From: an uncultured Prevotella sp.
Lineage (GTDB): Bacteria; Bacteroidota; Bacteroidia; Bacteroidales; Bacteroidaceae
Direction of reading: 5' to 3'
DNA length: 64,000 bases
Assembly: GCA_900550365.1 (NCBI GenBank)
Contig: URRR01000008.1
Coordinates: 1 to 64,000, forward strand
The notes under the pieces are model-generated. The model did no database searches. It worked only from the letters and a program-made list of their open reading frames with translations, and was not told the origin of the DNA. The first letter of the stretch is position 1. Each line of letters starts with the position of its first letter. Shown here piece after piece: positions 7,948-17,305 of this stretch. The position numbers and the translations under genes are program-made.

Positions 7948-8799
7948 ATGAATCGTGAATTATTATACATTATGTGGAATCCCGACCTCGTGGCTTTCCA
8001 CATAGGGTCATATTCAATACGGTGGTACTCGCTGTGCTGGCTGCTCGGCCTGCTGGCGGCCTACCTCATAGTGAGGCGGCTGTACAACGAGCAGAAGATA
8101 AAGCCTGAGCTGTTTGACCCGCTGTTTATCTACTGCTTCATCGGCATACTCATCGGCTCACGCCTGGGCCACTGCCTGTTCTACGAGCCTGACTACTTCC
8201 TGTCGTCGTGGCGGCACATGGTGGAGATGGTGCTGCCAATCCACTTCATGCAGGACGGCTCGTGGAAGTTCACCGGCTACGAGGGACTGGCCAGCCACGG
8301 CGGCACTATCGGACTGATAATAGCTCTCTGGCTGTACGTGCGCCGCACGAAGGTGAACCTCTGGCGCGTGCTCGACAACGTGGCCATAGCCACGCCGACT
8401 ACGGCCTGCCTGATACGCCTGGGCAACCTGATGAACTCTGAGATAATAGGCAAGGTGACCGACGTGCCCTGGGCGTTCGTCTTCGAGCGCGTAGACATGT
8501 ATCCGCGCCACCCGGGACAGCTCTACGAGGCCATTGACTACGCCCTGTTCTTCTTCGTGGGCTGGTACATGTACCGCAAGTATCCGCAGCGTGTGGGCAC
8601 GGGCTTCTTCTTCGGTCTGTGCATAACGCTGATATTCGCGGCCCGCTTCTTCATCGAGTTCACCAAAGACATCCAGGAGCCGTTCGAGGCCGGCATGGCG
8701 CTCAACATGGGACAACTGCTCAGCATCCCGTTCGTCATCATCGGCCTCATATGCATGTTCAACCGCAAACTCATGCGACGGTTAGGAGCGGAACAGTAG
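7948..8799 (+). CDS. lgt: Prolipoprotein diacylglyceryl transferase
   Basis: A 283-residue inner-membrane enzyme that transfers diacylglycerol from phosphatidylglycerol to the lipobox Cys of prolipoproteins. The family signatures are visible: SIRWYSLCWLLG near the N-terminus, GSRLGHCLFYEP, the Lgt signature RLGNLMNSEIIG, and RHPGQLYEA. About seven hydrophobic segments are present. The start at 7948 is used; MWNPD at 7972 is a possible alternative. It serves the lipoproteins encoded elsewhere in this window (5976, 22426). Confidence 0.97.
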   Translation: MNRELLYIMWNPDLVAFHIGSYSIRWYSLCWLLGLLAAYLIVRRLYNEQKIKPELFDPLFIYCFIGILIGSRLGHCLFYEPDYFLSSWRHMVEMVLPIHFMQDGSWKFTGYEGLASHGGTIGLIIALWLYVRRTKVNLWRVLDNVAIATPTTACLIRLGNLMNSEIIGKVTDVPWAFVFERVDMYPRHPGQLYEAIDYALFFFVGWYMYRKYPQRVGTGFFFGLCITLIFAARFFIEFTKDIQEPFEAGMALNMGQLLSIPFVIIGLICMFNRKLMRRLGAEQ

Positions 8800-8813
8800 T
8801 CAGTTGACAAGTA

Positions 8814-9005
8814 TTTCAGCAGACAAGGGACGAGGGACAAGCAGACAAGGGACGAGGATTTCAGCAGACAAGGGACGAGGGACAAGCAGACAAGGAGATT
8901 TGCCTTGTAATCAGCAGGACATTTCTCCTTACTACTTTACTCCTTACTACTTTACTCCTTACTCCTCTACTACTTCCTACTTCCTCCTTCCTCCTCTACC
9001 CCTTC
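8814..9005. repeat. Repeat block: family A then family C
   Basis: GCAGACAAGGGACGA units (8814-8905, purine-rich) follow the lgt stop. CTTACTACTTTACTCC units (8928-9005, pyrimidine-rich) precede the next gene. Here the two arms come from different families, yet the purine-left, pyrimidine-right order is kept. Confidence 0.8.
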
Positions 9006-9027
9006 CAACAAAAAAACACTTAATTCC

Positions 9028-10827
9028 ATGAACACAAGAACACTGCTATTCTTTATCCTGACGGCTGTCAGCATCACTGTTACAGCCGACGACAAGTACA
9101 CCGTGGCACAGAAAGACGACGACAGCGGCCTGTGGGGATATGTTAACGAGAACGACAGTTGCCGTTCTGAATGGTTCAGGCGCGCCAAGCGCGTATCCTT
9201 CGGCACGCTGGGCATAGGCGGCGGAGCCAAGAACAAACTGCTGACGCACGGATATGAAGACGAATGGATAATATCACCCCAATACGAGGACGTGGCAAAG
9301 ACATTCAGCGAAGGGCTCGCGGCCGTACAGCTGCACGGCAGGGTAGGCTTCATCGACTCGCTGAACAGATTTGTCATCGAACCGAAATTCGAACCGGTGA
9401 AACATCTTGACGGCTTCAGTCTCGGACTGGCCGCCGTAAAACTAAACGGCAAATATGGCTTCATTGACAAGAAAGGCAACTTCGTGATAAAGCCCGTCTA
9501 CGACTACGCCGAGAACTTCCGCGACAACATGCTCGCCACCGTGAAGCAAGACGGCAAGGTAGGCGCAATCAACCTTAACGGCGACATCGTTGTGCCATGT
9601 AAGTTCATAGTTGAAGAGGCCATGATAAGCGTACCCATATCCAACAAGCCTTACCGCGAGGCCAAGGAGCAGGCCGCCAAGGACAATGCCGCCGGCAAGT
9701 TCGCAAGGACACAGCAAATGGCCGCGGCGGCAGCCAAGGAGGTTGACGCCATTACAGGCCGCGACGGCAAACCCGACGCCCACAAGATAACAATAAAAGA
9801 CGAGAACGGCCTGAAGAGCGCATACGCCGCCGACGGCAGATGCGTGCTCTCACCGATATATGACGACATTGTGCCTGTGGAAGACAACCTGCTGCTCATA
9901 GCTCAGAACGACAAGTGGGGAGTAGCCGACACCTACGGAAGAGTGATACTGCCGGCCAGATACGCCATAATAACTTACGACGACGACGCCCGCATGATAG
10001 TGGCTGACGCCGGCGGCAAGATAGGCCTGTACAAGCCTTCGGGCAGAATGATGCTGCCGCCCTGCCTCGACGGCATCGACGACTTCATTGACGGCAAGGC
10101 CATAGCCTACATCAATTATGAGGACGGACTGGTGGACACTGACGGAATACTGACCGACAGCATAATAGAAAAAGCCTTCGTCAAAGCCGTCAGCCTTGAC
10201 GAGAGCAACGCCCCGAGGGCCGAGGTGACGTCACTCTACAACCAGATACTCACGGCCTGCCCCGACTTTGCCATGGCGCACAACAACATAGGCATAATGG
10301 ACATCGAGGCCGAGGAATTCAAGGAGGGCATGAACAGGCTGAAAGTAGCCCACAAGCTCGACCCGGAGAACAACGAGATAGCCGCGAACCTGAAACAGGC
10401 CAAGAAGGACAGAAACAAACGGCGCTGGAACCGCATAGGCAATGCGCTCGAAGTGACGGCCATCATCGTTGGCGTGGCTGCCAATACCTACGCCACCGTT
10501 GAGACCATAAAGCACGGCACGTCAGGCGGCGCGGCGGGAGGCGTGGCCGACGACGTAAGCAGCGGAGGCGGAGGCTCAAGCTGCGCTCAGATAATGTCTG
10601 AAATCTCAAGATATGAGAAGAAATTACAGAAGGAGGGCTACAACACCGGCGGAAAAATAGCTCACGAGGCTGGAAAGAACGCCGCCCACCGCATAGCCCC
10701 CGACAAGGTAGACGGCTCGAGCACAATGGACATGCAGGTGATAAACTCAAGCAAGTCGCTCATCAGGACTTACCAGAAGCACTTAGACCAACTGAAACGT
10801 AACGCCAGAAAGAAAGGGTGCATGTAG
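9028..10827 (+). CDS. WG-repeat protein with TPR-like region
   Basis: A 599-residue exported protein (signal peptide about residues 1-20). Residues 35-190 and 260-390 contain WG-type beta repeats (for example SGLWGYVNEND, GRVGFIDSLNRFVIEPKF, GKYGFIDKKGNFVIKPVYD, DKWGVADTYGRVILPA). A TPR-like helical segment, PDFAMAHNNIGIMDIEAEEFKEGMN.., follows near 415-450. Then come a single hydrophobic helix (about 475-495), a Gly/Ser-rich linker and a charged C-terminal region. WG repeats are widespread in Bacteroidota envelope proteins, probably for binding; no enzymatic role can be assigned. Confidence 0.85.
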   Translation: MNTRTLLFFILTAVSITVTADDKYTVAQKDDDSGLWGYVNENDSCRSEWFRRAKRVSFGTLGIGGGAKNKLLTHGYEDEWIISPQYEDVAKTFSEGLAAVQLHGRVGFIDSLNRFVIEPKFEPVKHLDGFSLGLAAVKLNGKYGFIDKKGNFVIKPVYDYAENFRDNMLATVKQDGKVGAINLNGDIVVPCKFIVEEAMISVPISNKPYREAKEQAAKDNAAGKFARTQQMAAAAAKEVDAITGRDGKPDAHKITIKDENGLKSAYAADGRCVLSPIYDDIVPVEDNLLLIAQNDKWGVADTYGRVILPARYAIITYDDDARMIVADAGGKIGLYKPSGRMMLPPCLDGIDDFIDGKAIAYINYEDGLVDTDGILTDSIIEKAFVKAVSLDESNAPRAEVTSLYNQILTACPDFAMAHNNIGIMDIEAEEFKEGMNRLKVAHKLDPENNEIAANLKQAKKDRNKRRWNRIGNALEVTAIIVGVAANTYATVETIKHGTSGGAAGGVADDVSSGGGGSSCAQIMSEISRYEKKLQKEGYNTGGKIAHEAGKNAAHRIAPDKVDGSSTMDMQVINSSKSLIRTYQKHLDQLKRNARKKGCM

Positions 10828-10829
10828 TA

Positions 10830-11040
10830 TGGGGAGTGAAAAGTGAAAAGTGAAGAGTGAAGAGTGAAGAGTGAAAAGTGAAAAGTGAAGAGTGAAGAGT
10901 GAAGAGTGAAGAGTGAAAAGTGAAGAGTGAAGAGTGAAAAGTGAAGAATTAAGAAAATATGCAAATCTCCTTGTCTGCTCGTCCCTTGTCTGCTCGTATC
11001 TCGTCGCTTGTCCCTTGTCTGCTCGTCCCTTGTCTGCTCG
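10830..11040. repeat. Repeat block: family G then family A (reverse)
   Basis: GTGAAGAGTGAAAA units (10835-10945) follow the stop of the WG-repeat gene. Reverse family A units (TCCTTGTCTGCTCGTCCC, 10967-11040) abut the stop of the convergent GNAT gene, which therefore also has the purine-rich arm downstream on its own strand. Confidence 0.85.
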
Positions 11041-11526
11041 TCAACTGAAAAGAAGTTCCATGTCAACCACGTCGAGCCAGCGGCCGTGCTTGTAGCCGAC
11101 GCTCCTGAAGAGGGAGACGGGCGTGAAGCCGAGGCGGGCATGGAAGGCCTGGCTGGCCGTGTTCTCGCCCGTTATGCAGGCTATGAGGGCCTTGCAGCCC
11201 AGCGTGCGGCACTCGTCGACGAGGCGGCGCATCAGGGCCGTGCCGATGCCGCGGCGCTTGAAGGCCGGGTCGAGGTAAACAGTTGTCTCGAACGTGTGGC
11301 TGTAGGCGGCGCGCTCCTTCCACGGATGAGCATAGCAGAAGCCCGCCAGACGGCCGTCCTCCACAGCCACAAGATAAGGAAAGCGCGCCGCAATGTCCCC
11401 TACCCTGCCGCGCATCTGCTCCACGGTGAGCGGCTCGGTCTCGAAGCTCTCCACGCCGTTAAGGATATAATCGTTGTAAAGCGCGGTTATCTGCGGTATG
11501 TCTGAGGATGTTACCTTACGAATCAT
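11041..11526 (-). CDS. GNAT N-acetyltransferase, phosphinothricin-type
   Basis: A 161-residue GNAT enzyme of the PAT/MnaT (phosphinothricin / methionine sulfoximine acetyltransferase) group. MIRKVTSSDIPQITALYNDYI at the start, FCYAHPWKERAAYSHTFETTVYLDP with the substrate-loop residues, the acetyl-CoA motif RRGIGTALM and the end GYKHGRWLDVVDMELL are characteristic. It is the last gene of a minus-strand series mutS - fusion gene - GNAT, only 6 bp after the fusion gene, so co-transcription is likely. The natural substrate in this organism is unknown. Confidence 0.9.
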   Translation of the reverse strand: MIRKVTSSDIPQITALYNDYILNGVESFETEPLTVEQMRGRVGDIAARFPYLVAVEDGRLAGFCYAHPWKERAAYSHTFETTVYLDPAFKRRGIGTALMRRLVDECRTLGCKALIACITGENTASQAFHARLGFTPVSLFRSVGYKHGRWLDVVDMELLFS

Positions 11527-11532
11527 TTCAGC

Positions 11533-12825
11533 TTACTTCTTTATTTTCATGATGATGTCACACGCCGTGTCAAGGCTCACCTTGGCCGTGTTTATCGTGA
11601 TGTCATAGTTATGCGGGTCGCCCCAGCGGCGGCCGGTGTAATACTCGTAGTGGGTGGCGCGGGCACGGTTGACGCGGCGCACCTCGGCCGGCGCCTTGTC
11701 GCTGTCGAGCCCGTACTCGCTGACGCAGCGGTTTACGGCGCTCTGCTCGTCAGTGTAGCAGAATATGCGCACCACGTTGGGGCTGTCGCCCAGCACGAAG
11801 TCGGCGCAGCGGCCCACGATGACGCACGGCCCGGCGTCAGCCAGCTGCTTTACCGTCTGGCTCTCGGCCACGAACAGCACGTCGTCGTTAGACAGTCCGC
11901 GGCCCGCCTGCGTGCCGTATCCCTGCGTCAGCATGCACTTCAGCCAGAACGACGGTATGGTCTGCTCGTTCTTCATGATATACTGCTCGTCCATACCGCT
12001 GTTCTTCGCCGCCAGCTTGATAAACTCGCGGTCGTACACCTTCACGCCGAGCCTGTCGGCCAGCATCTGGCCCAGCCGCCGCCCGCCGCTGCCGAACTCG
12101 CGCGCAATTGTATATACGGTGTGTGCCGGAGCGTTCACGGCGGCCTTGGCGGCGGTCTTCACGCCGTAGCCGAGCACGCCGTCGAGCACGCGGCACCAGG
12201 GCGTCATGACGTGCACTATGGGACCTACGAGGAAGGCGGCGGCCAGCGTGCCGAGGCCTATGCCGCGTATGCCGGAGAGGAACACGAGCGAGAAGCCGCA
12301 GGCGATGATGACGTTAGACACGTCGAAGCCTAACTTGACGTAGCCGAAGTCGCCGTGTATGCGGCGCGCTATGGTGCGCACGAAGAACTCGCCGGCCACC
12401 ATTGCCACGTCTGCCTTCACCTCGAGGGCTATGCCGAAGGCCAGGATTACACAGCCGGCAAGCACGCTGGCTATCTGAGCCACGTAGCCCACGGGCGCGA
12501 GCCACGAGAGCGAAGCCATTGAAATGTCGATGAACGTACCGAAGCAGAACGTTATCGGTATCTGAAGAAGATATATGCGGAGGTCGTCCTTAAACCGCCG
12601 GCGGGTCATGAAGAGCAGTTCCAACACAAGGAAGAGCAGGTTTACTATGATTGTCCACTGGCCCATGGTGAGCGGCGTGAACATGCTGAGCACGTAGTTT
12701 ACGCTCGTGATAGGCGACGTGCCGAGCATCGCCTTGGTGATAAAACTAACGCCGTAAGCGTTGATGAATACTGATACTAAGAATAAGATGTAACGTCGTG
12801 TAAGAAATTTTTTGTTATCTGACAT
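11533..12825 (-). CDS. YczE/YitT-like membrane protein fused to cytidylate kinase-like domain
   Basis: A 430-residue two-part protein. Residues 1-220 form five or six membrane segments resembling the YczE/DUF6198 (YitT-like) family. Residues 230-430 form a soluble P-loop kinase of the cytidylate kinase-like family, beginning TIAREFGSGGRRLGQMLADRLGVKVYDREFI. In this family the P-loop reads REFGSGGxxIG rather than GxxGxGKS. The motif CVIVGRCADFVL and the late RVNRARATHYEYYTGRRWGDPHNYD are also typical. Substrate and direction of coupling are unknown: it could be a membrane-tethered nucleotide kinase or a regulated transporter. It lies 42 bp after mutS. The continuous frame argues against a frameshift artefact. 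Confidence 0.85.
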   Translation of the reverse strand: MSDNKKFLTRRYILFLVSVFINAYGVSFITKAMLGTSPITSVNYVLSMFTPLTMGQWTIIVNLLFLVLELLFMTRRRFKDDLRIYLLQIPITFCFGTFIDISMASLSWLAPVGYVAQIASVLAGCVILAFGIALEVKADVAMVAGEFFVRTIARRIHGDFGYVKLGFDVSNVIIACGFSLVFLSGIRGIGLGTLAAAFLVGPIVHVMTPWCRVLDGVLGYGVKTAAKAAVNAPAHTVYTIAREFGSGGRRLGQMLADRLGVKVYDREFIKLAAKNSGMDEQYIMKNEQTIPSFWLKCMLTQGYGTQAGRGLSNDDVLFVAESQTVKQLADAGPCVIVGRCADFVLGDSPNVVRIFCYTDEQSAVNRCVSEYGLDSDKAPAEVRRVNRARATHYEYYTGRRWGDPHNYDITINTAKVSLDTACDIIMKIKK

Positions 12826-12867
12826 ATTTTCAATTTAAAACTCTCTCATTAAAAACAAATACCCTGC

Positions 12868-15504
12868 TCAGTCTTTTCCTGTAACAATCTTCTTTATATC
12901 GTTGAGCTTGTTGAGCGCCTCCACGGGCGTCAGGTTGTTGATGTCGAGGCCCAGTATCTCGTCCCTGACCTGGCACAGCACGGGGTCGTCAAGCTGGAAG
13001 AAGCTCAGCTGCATGCCGTCGCGGCTCCTGCTGATGTTCTCCGTGGCGGCGGGCTTGCCTGCCGAGCCTACCTGGGCGTTGTCGGCCTCGAGCTGTTTCA
13101 GAATGGCCTCGGCACGCTTCACTATGCTGCGGGGCATGCCGGCTATCTGGGCCACGTGGATACCGAACGAGTGCTCAGAGCCGCCGCGCTCCAGCTTGCG
13201 CAGGAATATCACCTTGTTGTCAACCTCCTTCACGCTTACGTTATAGTTCTTGATGCGCGTAAAGTGCTTCTCCATCTCGTTCAGCTCGTGGTAATGCGTG
13301 GCGAACAGCGTGCGCGCGGCGGCCTTGGGGTGCTCGTGCAGATACTCCACGATGGCCCAGGCTATGCTTATTCCGTCGTAGGTCGACGTGCCGCGGCCCA
13401 GCTCGTCGAAGAGCACGAGCGAGCGCGGGGTCACGTTGTTGAGGATGTTGGCGGCCTCGGTCATCTCCACCATGAAGGTAGACTCGCCCAGCGAGATGTT
13501 GTCTGACGCTCCCACGCGGGTGAAAATCTTGTCCACCAAGCCTATTTTCGCGCTCTCTGCGGGCACGAAGCAGCCTATCTGGGCCATCAGCACGATGAGC
13601 GCCGTCTGGCGCAGCAGAGCCGATTTTCCGGCCATGTTGGGTCCGGTTATCATCATTATCTGCTGGCGGCGGTCGTCCAGGAACACGTCGTTGGGCACGT
13701 AGCTCTCGCCCACGGGCAGCTGGGTCTCTATTACCGGGTGACGGCCCTGGCGTATGTCGAGCACAATCTCGTCAGGCTCAATCACGGGGCGCACGTAGCG
13801 GTGCTCCTCGGCGGCCTTGGCGAAGCTGAGCAGACAGTCGAGCTTGGCCACAATGGCGGCGTCGGCCTGCACGGCGGGTATATACTCCTGCATGGCCAGC
13901 ACGAGCTCAGAGAACAGGCGCGCCTCGAGGGCCAGTATCTTGTCGTCGGCCCCGAGGATTTTCTCCTCATACTCCTTCAGCTCCTGCGTTATGTACCGTT
14001 CGGCCTGGGCCAGCGTCTGCTTGCGCACCCAGTCCTGAGGCACCTTGTCCTTATATATGTTGCGCACTTCGAGGTAATACCCGAAGACGTTGTTGTATCC
14101 TATCTTCAGCGAGCTGATGCCCGTGGCCTCGCTCTCGCGCTCCTGTATCTTCAGCAGATACTCCTTGCCGCCGGAGGATATGGCTCTCAGCTCGTCAAGC
14201 TCGGCGCTCACGCCGTTTCTTATCACTCCGCCCTTGCTGACCAGCTGCGGCGGGTCGTCGCAGATGTCGTGTGCAATGCGGTCGCGCAGGCTCTCGCAGA
14301 GGCTTATGTTCTCGCCTATGCGGCGCAGGCCCTCGTCGTCGGCCGACATGCAGGCCGACTTTACGGGCACCAGCGCCTGCAGGGCCATGCGGAGCTGCAC
14401 CACCTCGCGCGGAGAGACGCGCCCCGCGGCCACCTTGGATATGATGCGCTCAAGGTCGCCCACGAGGCGGAAGCGCTCGTCGATAAGCTCGCGGAAGTCG
14501 GGCCGGCGGAAGAACGTGTCTACCACGTCGAGGCGGTTGCTTATGGCCTTGGCGTCGCGCAGGGGGAACACCGTCCAGCGCTTCAGCAGGCGTGCGCCCA
14601 TAGGCGTCACGGTCTTGTCGATAACGTCGAGCAGCGACGAGCCGCCGTCCTGCATGGGCGCGAGCAGCTCCAGGGAGCGTATGGTGAACTTGTCGAGGCG
14701 CACGTAGCGCTCGCCGTCGATGCGCGCCAGCGAGGTGATGTGCCCTATGTGCGTGTGCTGGGTCATCTCGAGATACTGCAGCACGGCGCCCGCGGCCACT
14801 ACCCCACTCCTCAGATGGTCTACGCCGAAGCCCTTGAGCGTCTTCACGCCGAAATGCTTCAGCAGCTTCTGCTCGGCCGCCTGACCTGTGAACACCCAGT
14901 CGTCAAGCTCGAAGGTGAAATATTTGTTGCCGAAACGCCGCTCAAACTCTTCTCTCTTGCCCCGCTCGAAGAGCACTTCCTTGGGCGAGAAGTTGACGAG
15001 CAGCTTCTCCACATAGTCATACGAGCCCTCGCCCGTAAGAAACTCGCCCGTGGATATATCGAGAAAGGCCACTCCGCAGGCGGCCTTGCCGAAGTTGACG
15101 GCGGCCAGGAAGTTGTTCTCCTTATAGTTGAGCACGTTGTCGCTCATGGCCACTCCGGGGGTAACCAGCTCGGTTATGCCGCGCTTCACGAGCTTGCGCG
15201 TAAGCTTGGGGTCCTCCAGCTGGTCGCATATGGCCACGCGGCGGCCCGCCCTTACCAGCTTGGGCAGATAAGTGTCAAGCGCGTGGTAAGGAAAGCCGGC
15301 CATCTCAGTAGGAGTGCCCGACATGCTGCCGTTGCTCCTCTTGGTCAGCGTTATGCCCAGTATGCGGCTGGCGTCGACGGCGTCCTGCAGGTAAGTCTCG
15401 TAGAAGTCGCCACACCTGAACAGCAGCAATGCGTCGGGGTGTTGCGCCTTAAATGAGAAAAACTGCTTCATCATCGGGGTCAGCTCGTTATCCTTCTTGG
15501 CCAT
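12868..15504 (-). CDS. mutS: DNA mismatch repair protein MutS
   Basis: At 878 residues it is normal for Bacteroidota MutS. The N-terminal mismatch-binding domain carries CGDFYETYLQDA (usually G-DFYE, with the Phe-x-Glu that stacks on mismatches). The connector, lever and clamp domains follow. The ATPase has Walker A TGPNMAGKSALLRQ, the signature loop NISLGESTFMVEM and Walker B LVLFDELGRGTSTYDG, followed by FATHYHEL. The C-terminal HTH dimerisation segment is present. A promoter lies 23-30 bp upstream. It probably leads a transcript with the two downstream genes. Confidence 0.98.
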   Translation of the reverse strand: MAKKDNELTPMMKQFFSFKAQHPDALLLFRCGDFYETYLQDAVDASRILGITLTKRSNGSMSGTPTEMAGFPYHALDTYLPKLVRAGRRVAICDQLEDPKLTRKLVKRGITELVTPGVAMSDNVLNYKENNFLAAVNFGKAACGVAFLDISTGEFLTGEGSYDYVEKLLVNFSPKEVLFERGKREEFERRFGNKYFTFELDDWVFTGQAAEQKLLKHFGVKTLKGFGVDHLRSGVVAAGAVLQYLEMTQHTHIGHITSLARIDGERYVRLDKFTIRSLELLAPMQDGGSSLLDVIDKTVTPMGARLLKRWTVFPLRDAKAISNRLDVVDTFFRRPDFRELIDERFRLVGDLERIISKVAAGRVSPREVVQLRMALQALVPVKSACMSADDEGLRRIGENISLCESLRDRIAHDICDDPPQLVSKGGVIRNGVSAELDELRAISSGGKEYLLKIQERESEATGISSLKIGYNNVFGYYLEVRNIYKDKVPQDWVRKQTLAQAERYITQELKEYEEKILGADDKILALEARLFSELVLAMQEYIPAVQADAAIVAKLDCLLSFAKAAEEHRYVRPVIEPDEIVLDIRQGRHPVIETQLPVGESYVPNDVFLDDRRQQIMMITGPNMAGKSALLRQTALIVLMAQIGCFVPAESAKIGLVDKIFTRVGASDNISLGESTFMVEMTEAANILNNVTPRSLVLFDELGRGTSTYDGISIAWAIVEYLHEHPKAAARTLFATHYHELNEMEKHFTRIKNYNVSVKEVDNKVIFLRKLERGGSEHSFGIHVAQIAGMPRSIVKRAEAILKQLEADNAQVGSAGKPAATENISRSRDGMQLSFFQLDDPVLCQVRDEILGLDINNLTPVEALNKLNDIKKIVTGKD

Positions 15505-15526
15505 TCTTCCTGTTTTTTGTTCCGTG

Positions 15527-15534
15527 CAAAATTA
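15527..15534 (-). promoter_or_regulatory. -7 element of mutS
   Basis: TAATTTTG on the minus strand fits TAnnTTTG and would give a leader of only about 16 nt. The -33 region is AT-rich without a clean TTTG. Confidence 0.55.
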
Positions 15535-15637
15535 CCAAAAAACGGGCGCATAAAAAAATATTCGCATCATTTTAATTTAATATTGAAGGCAGTCAACGGC
15601 GCCCGCGGCACCTGAAAACACGCCATAAGCCGACGTA

Positions 15638-15743
15638 AGAAAAGGCCGCCGCAGCCGGCCCGCCGGGCCCGCCACAGCGGCCTTAACGTAAAGAAGCGCG
15701 GGGCCTTAACCCTTACAATCACATCCGTTACCCGCTGCCCCGC
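15638..15743 (-). terminator. Tandem terminators after the 15821 gene
   Basis: Two GC-rich stems: GCGGGGC/GCCCCGC (15698-15704 with 15737-15743), and AAGGCCGC/GCGGCCTT (15642-15649 with 15677-15684). On the minus strand the second is followed by TTTTCTT. The rest of 15535-15820 shows nothing coding. Confidence 0.55.
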
Positions 15744-15820
15744 ACTTCCTTTCCTTCATATAATCCCTGCCTCAGCGGCCTTAGCGGCCCGTGGCTTACC
15801 TTAAAAAACTTACATACCGC

Positions 15821-16537
15821 TTATCTCTTGCCCTTGAAGCTGCTGTGGCCCGTGCGGCTTGCGCTGCCCGTGGCCGTGGTCTTTCCGGCCGAAGTGCCGC
15901 GCTTGGGCGTCGCCGTGGCGTTTTTGCCGGCAGACGTCGTGGTGCGCTTGGGCGTGGCAGTGGTACGTTTGGGCGCGGTAGACTTTATGGCGTGCGAGCC
16001 GCCCGAGTGGTTGCGCGTGGCGTTCACGCTACGGCCGGCTGAGCCCGTGCTGTTGACAACGGTCATCCTCGTACCTGAGGCAAACGTCCTGCCCTTGTAC
16101 CAGCTCTTTCCGCCGTTGCTCTTCCAGCTGTGGCCGCCGCGGTAAGCCGAATAAACCGCAGGGCGTGAGTAATAAAAGAGCGAGCGGTCAGCGTAGCGCG
16201 AGTAAATGCTGTAACGGAAGCCCGAGCTCCAATAGACCGGACGGTAGAAATAGTCCATCGTGCAGTAACGGTTATACTGGGCCGCGGTGAGCACATAGCT
16301 CAGGTCAAGATTGCGCCTGTACCAGCCCGTTGAGAACACGTCACTCTCAACAGAGAGCGAGGCCATATAGTCATAATTTATCTCGTAGACGGCGTCATAC
16401 TGGCTTTCGGTAAGTCCCAGCTCATAAGCCATCTTGTCTGTAAGGAACAGCGCCTCGGCCTGCGCCTGCCTGTAGCTCATCGCCCCGGCCGCCGTCATGG
16501 CGAGCAACGCCACCGTCAATAATATCATCCGTTTCAT
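15821..16537 (-). CDS. Secreted protein with basic low-complexity tail
   Basis: A 238-residue protein with a signal peptide (about residues 1-19). A folded part (20-145) contains LTESQYDAVYEINYDYMASL and is very rich in Tyr and Ser. The C-terminal 90 residues are a disordered Lys/Thr/Ser/Ala tail with repeated TATPKR and TSAGK units, ending HSSFKGKR. The first half recalls Bacteroidota periplasmic proteins with an LTxxQ helix, but I cannot name a family. The basic tail could bind nucleic acid or acidic polysaccharide. It has its own promoter and terminators. Confidence 0.75.
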   Translation of the reverse strand: MKRMILLTVALLAMTAAGAMSYRQAQAEALFLTDKMAYELGLTESQYDAVYEINYDYMASLSVESDVFSTGWYRRNLDLSYVLTAAQYNRYCTMDYFYRPVYWSSGFRYSIYSRYADRSLFYYSRPAVYSAYRGGHSWKSNGGKSWYKGRTFASGTRMTVVNSTGSAGRSVNATRNHSGGSHAIKSTAPKRTTATPKRTTTSAGKNATATPKRGTSAGKTTATGSASRTGHSSFKGKR

Positions 16538-16568
16538 AATCGTAGTGCTTTTAACTGTTATTCAACGG

Positions 16569-16576
16569 CAAAGGTA
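16569..16576 (-). promoter_or_regulatory. -7 element of the 15821 gene
   Basis: TACCTTTG on the minus strand, 32 bp before the start codon, with a TTGG at about 19 bp further upstream. Confidence 0.6.
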
Positions 16577-16694
16577 ACGCTTTTACGCCAGGCGGCCAAG
16601 GCGAAAACCCTATTATGACGAGGGGAAAGCCCTATCCTGCGGTAGGGATGACAGGCGTGCCGCGGCGTCTGCGGCCACGGCACGCCAGGGCCGC

Positions 16695-17129
16695 TCACAT
16701 GCCTTCACAGCCCCACCTCACCGCGGCGTGCAGCGGATTGCTCGACTTCATTGTGTACATCTTCCAGCAAAAGCGGCTGAAGAACGACTTCTGGCGCACG
16801 CCCTTACGGTTGCGCGCGTTGAAGGCCATTGAGTAAGGGTTGCACGGCTCTGGCACGTGCAGCACGGCGCAGGCCCTCTTCACAATGCTCTTGAAGTCAT
16901 AAGGCCGCCCCGACGTGTCTTTCAGCGATTGGGTAAGATATACTTCATACGCCAGGTCTATAAGGTCAGTCTTGCTCAGCAGCCAGTAAAGGTTCTCTGA
17001 AGGCGAGTGGCTGAGCAAGTCGCAGAATTGTTTAGACATGAGTTCTCTCGCCCGCAAGCACTGCTCCCTGGTCAGTGTTTCAGCATACTCGATGTTGTGT
17101 CTTACGTGTGCGTTCATTTCAATAATCAT
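16695..17129 (-). CDS. Hypothetical protein, 144 residues
   Basis: No family recognised. The protein is basic and probably helical, with conserved-looking segments LLSKTDLIDLAYEVYLT, the stretch FKSIVKRACAVLHVPEPCNPY and RKGVRQKSFFSRFCWKMY. It has no signal peptide or membrane segment. The Asn-Pro-Tyr and Arg/Lys-rich end suggest a small DNA- or RNA-associated protein, but that is only inference. The start at 17129 could instead be the ATG at 17117. A promoter lies 45-52 bp upstream. Confidence 0.65.
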   Translation of the reverse strand: MIIEMNAHVRHNIEYAETLTREQCLRARELMSKQFCDLLSHSPSENLYWLLSKTDLIDLAYEVYLTQSLKDTSGRPYDFKSIVKRACAVLHVPEPCNPYSMAFNARNRKGVRQKSFFSRFCWKMYTMKSSNPLHAAVRWGCEGM

Positions 17130-17173
17130 AGTCCGTTTTTTTAGTTAAATTTATGTGTTAATTAAATCGCCTG

Positions 17174-17181
17174 CAAAATTA
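17174..17181 (-). promoter_or_regulatory. -7 element of the 16695 gene
   Basis: TAATTTTG on the minus strand fits TAnnTTTG and gives a leader of roughly 40 nt. Confidence 0.55.
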
Positions 17182-17305
17182 GCAGCCGTCAGCGCACAAT
17201 ATGTTCACAACACGCTATGTCAAGTCTTAAAATACGTTATTTTTCGCCCTCTCCCTATACGCCACTGCCCCGCCTCTCAGCCGCCGCCGAAAGGCCGCCT
17301 CCCCA

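Noticed and set aside
13738..15456. Long 572-codon plus-strand ORF opposite mutS
   Set aside because: It is the antisense frame of a clear MutS; its His/Val/Leu-rich translation has no motifs and is a by-product of GC-rich codon use.
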